From contig CAAFMM010000370.1 of NCBI GenBank assembly GCA_900764025.1, positions 1 through 13,144 of the forward strand: a DNA stretch of 13,144 nt. The letters are read 5' to 3'. Position numbers and translations under genes: made by a program. This document shows, piece by piece, positions 13,078 to 13,144 of this stretch. Position 1 is the first letter of the stretch, and every line of letters begins with the position of its first letter. This DNA is from an uncultured Collinsella sp. (GTDB lineage Bacteria; Actinomycetota; Coriobacteriia; Coriobacteriales; Coriobacteriaceae). The notes beneath the pieces were generated by a model that saw only the letters and a list, made by a program, of their open reading frames with translations, did not search any database and was not told where the DNA came from.

Positions 13078-13144
13078 TTAGATGAGGTCGGCGACGGAGA
13101 CGGGCTTGTCGGCGGGCACGAACTGTGCCGTCACCTTGACGCCG
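13078..13144 (-). CDS. PTS mannose-family IIB component (C-terminal end only)
   Basis: The last 22 codons of a minus-strand gene are visible, reading GVKVTAQFVPADKPVSVADL plus Ile and a TAA stop. This fits the end of IIB-Man proteins, which commonly finish with a G-V/I-x-V-x-x-Q-x-V-P-x-D-x-P segment. Its place directly before IIC supports the call. The active-site His and the rest of the protein lie beyond the right edge, as must the operon promoter. Confidence 0.82.
   Translation of the reverse strand, partial: GVKVTAQFVPADKPVSVADLI

Overview
The window looks like the chromosome of a gut actinobacterium of the Coriobacteriia, most likely Collinsella. The basis is high GC with strong GC bias at third codon positions, GTG starts behind purine-rich ribosome sites, the mix of gene families, and intergenic sequences of the GTCCCC/GGGGACAG type that I associate with Collinsella. 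The genus is an inference and was not tested by a search.

Layout. (1) 1-2029: a purine/xanthine-type NCS2 permease (minus strand, C-terminus cut by the window edge), divergent from a YheO/DauR-type regulator. The intergenic region carries a recognisable permease promoter overlapped by a Fur-box-like palindrome. (2) 2086-2645: a shared terminator, then ridA on the minus strand with a plausible promoter. (3) 2906-6076: a two-gene plus-strand operon for RNA modification, a large U32/RlhA-type protein followed by an RluA-type pseudouridine synthase, ending at a strong hairpin. (4) 6137-7966: a minus-strand operon of a Gfo/Idh/MocA oxidoreductase followed by a DeoR/GlpR repressor. Upstream of it lies a striking helically phased array of TGCGT/ACGCA boxes (8016-8145). 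(5) 8151-8808: a gene-poor debris zone with a REP-like hairpin segment, a terminator, the left end of an IS200/IS605-type element with its translation-blocking hairpin, and the first ~19 codons of its tnpA joined out of frame to the 3' end of a degV-like gene. (6) 8842-13144: a minus-strand sugar operon read from the right edge: PTS mannose-family IIB (partial), IIC, IID and IIA, a GH172 (DUF2961) glycosidase, and a fructokinase-like ROK protein, ending at a 21-bp-stem bidirectional terminator.

How the parts fit. The last operon reads as a complete route for a saccharide: import and phosphorylation by the Man-type PTS, cytoplasmic cleavage by GH172 (a family known for alpha-D-fructofuranosidase/difructose dianhydride I synthase and alpha-D-arabinofuranosidase activity), then sugar phosphorylation by ROK. 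However, the ROK protein has Gly109 where the family has its catalytic Asp, so its enzymatic role is doubtful.

The best leads are the phased box array at 8016-8145, two distant hairpins that share a GGGGACAG loop but have different, each self-complementary arms, the ROK Asp-to-Gly change, and the GH172-PTS pairing. No CRISPR array, tRNA, rRNA or phage module was seen.
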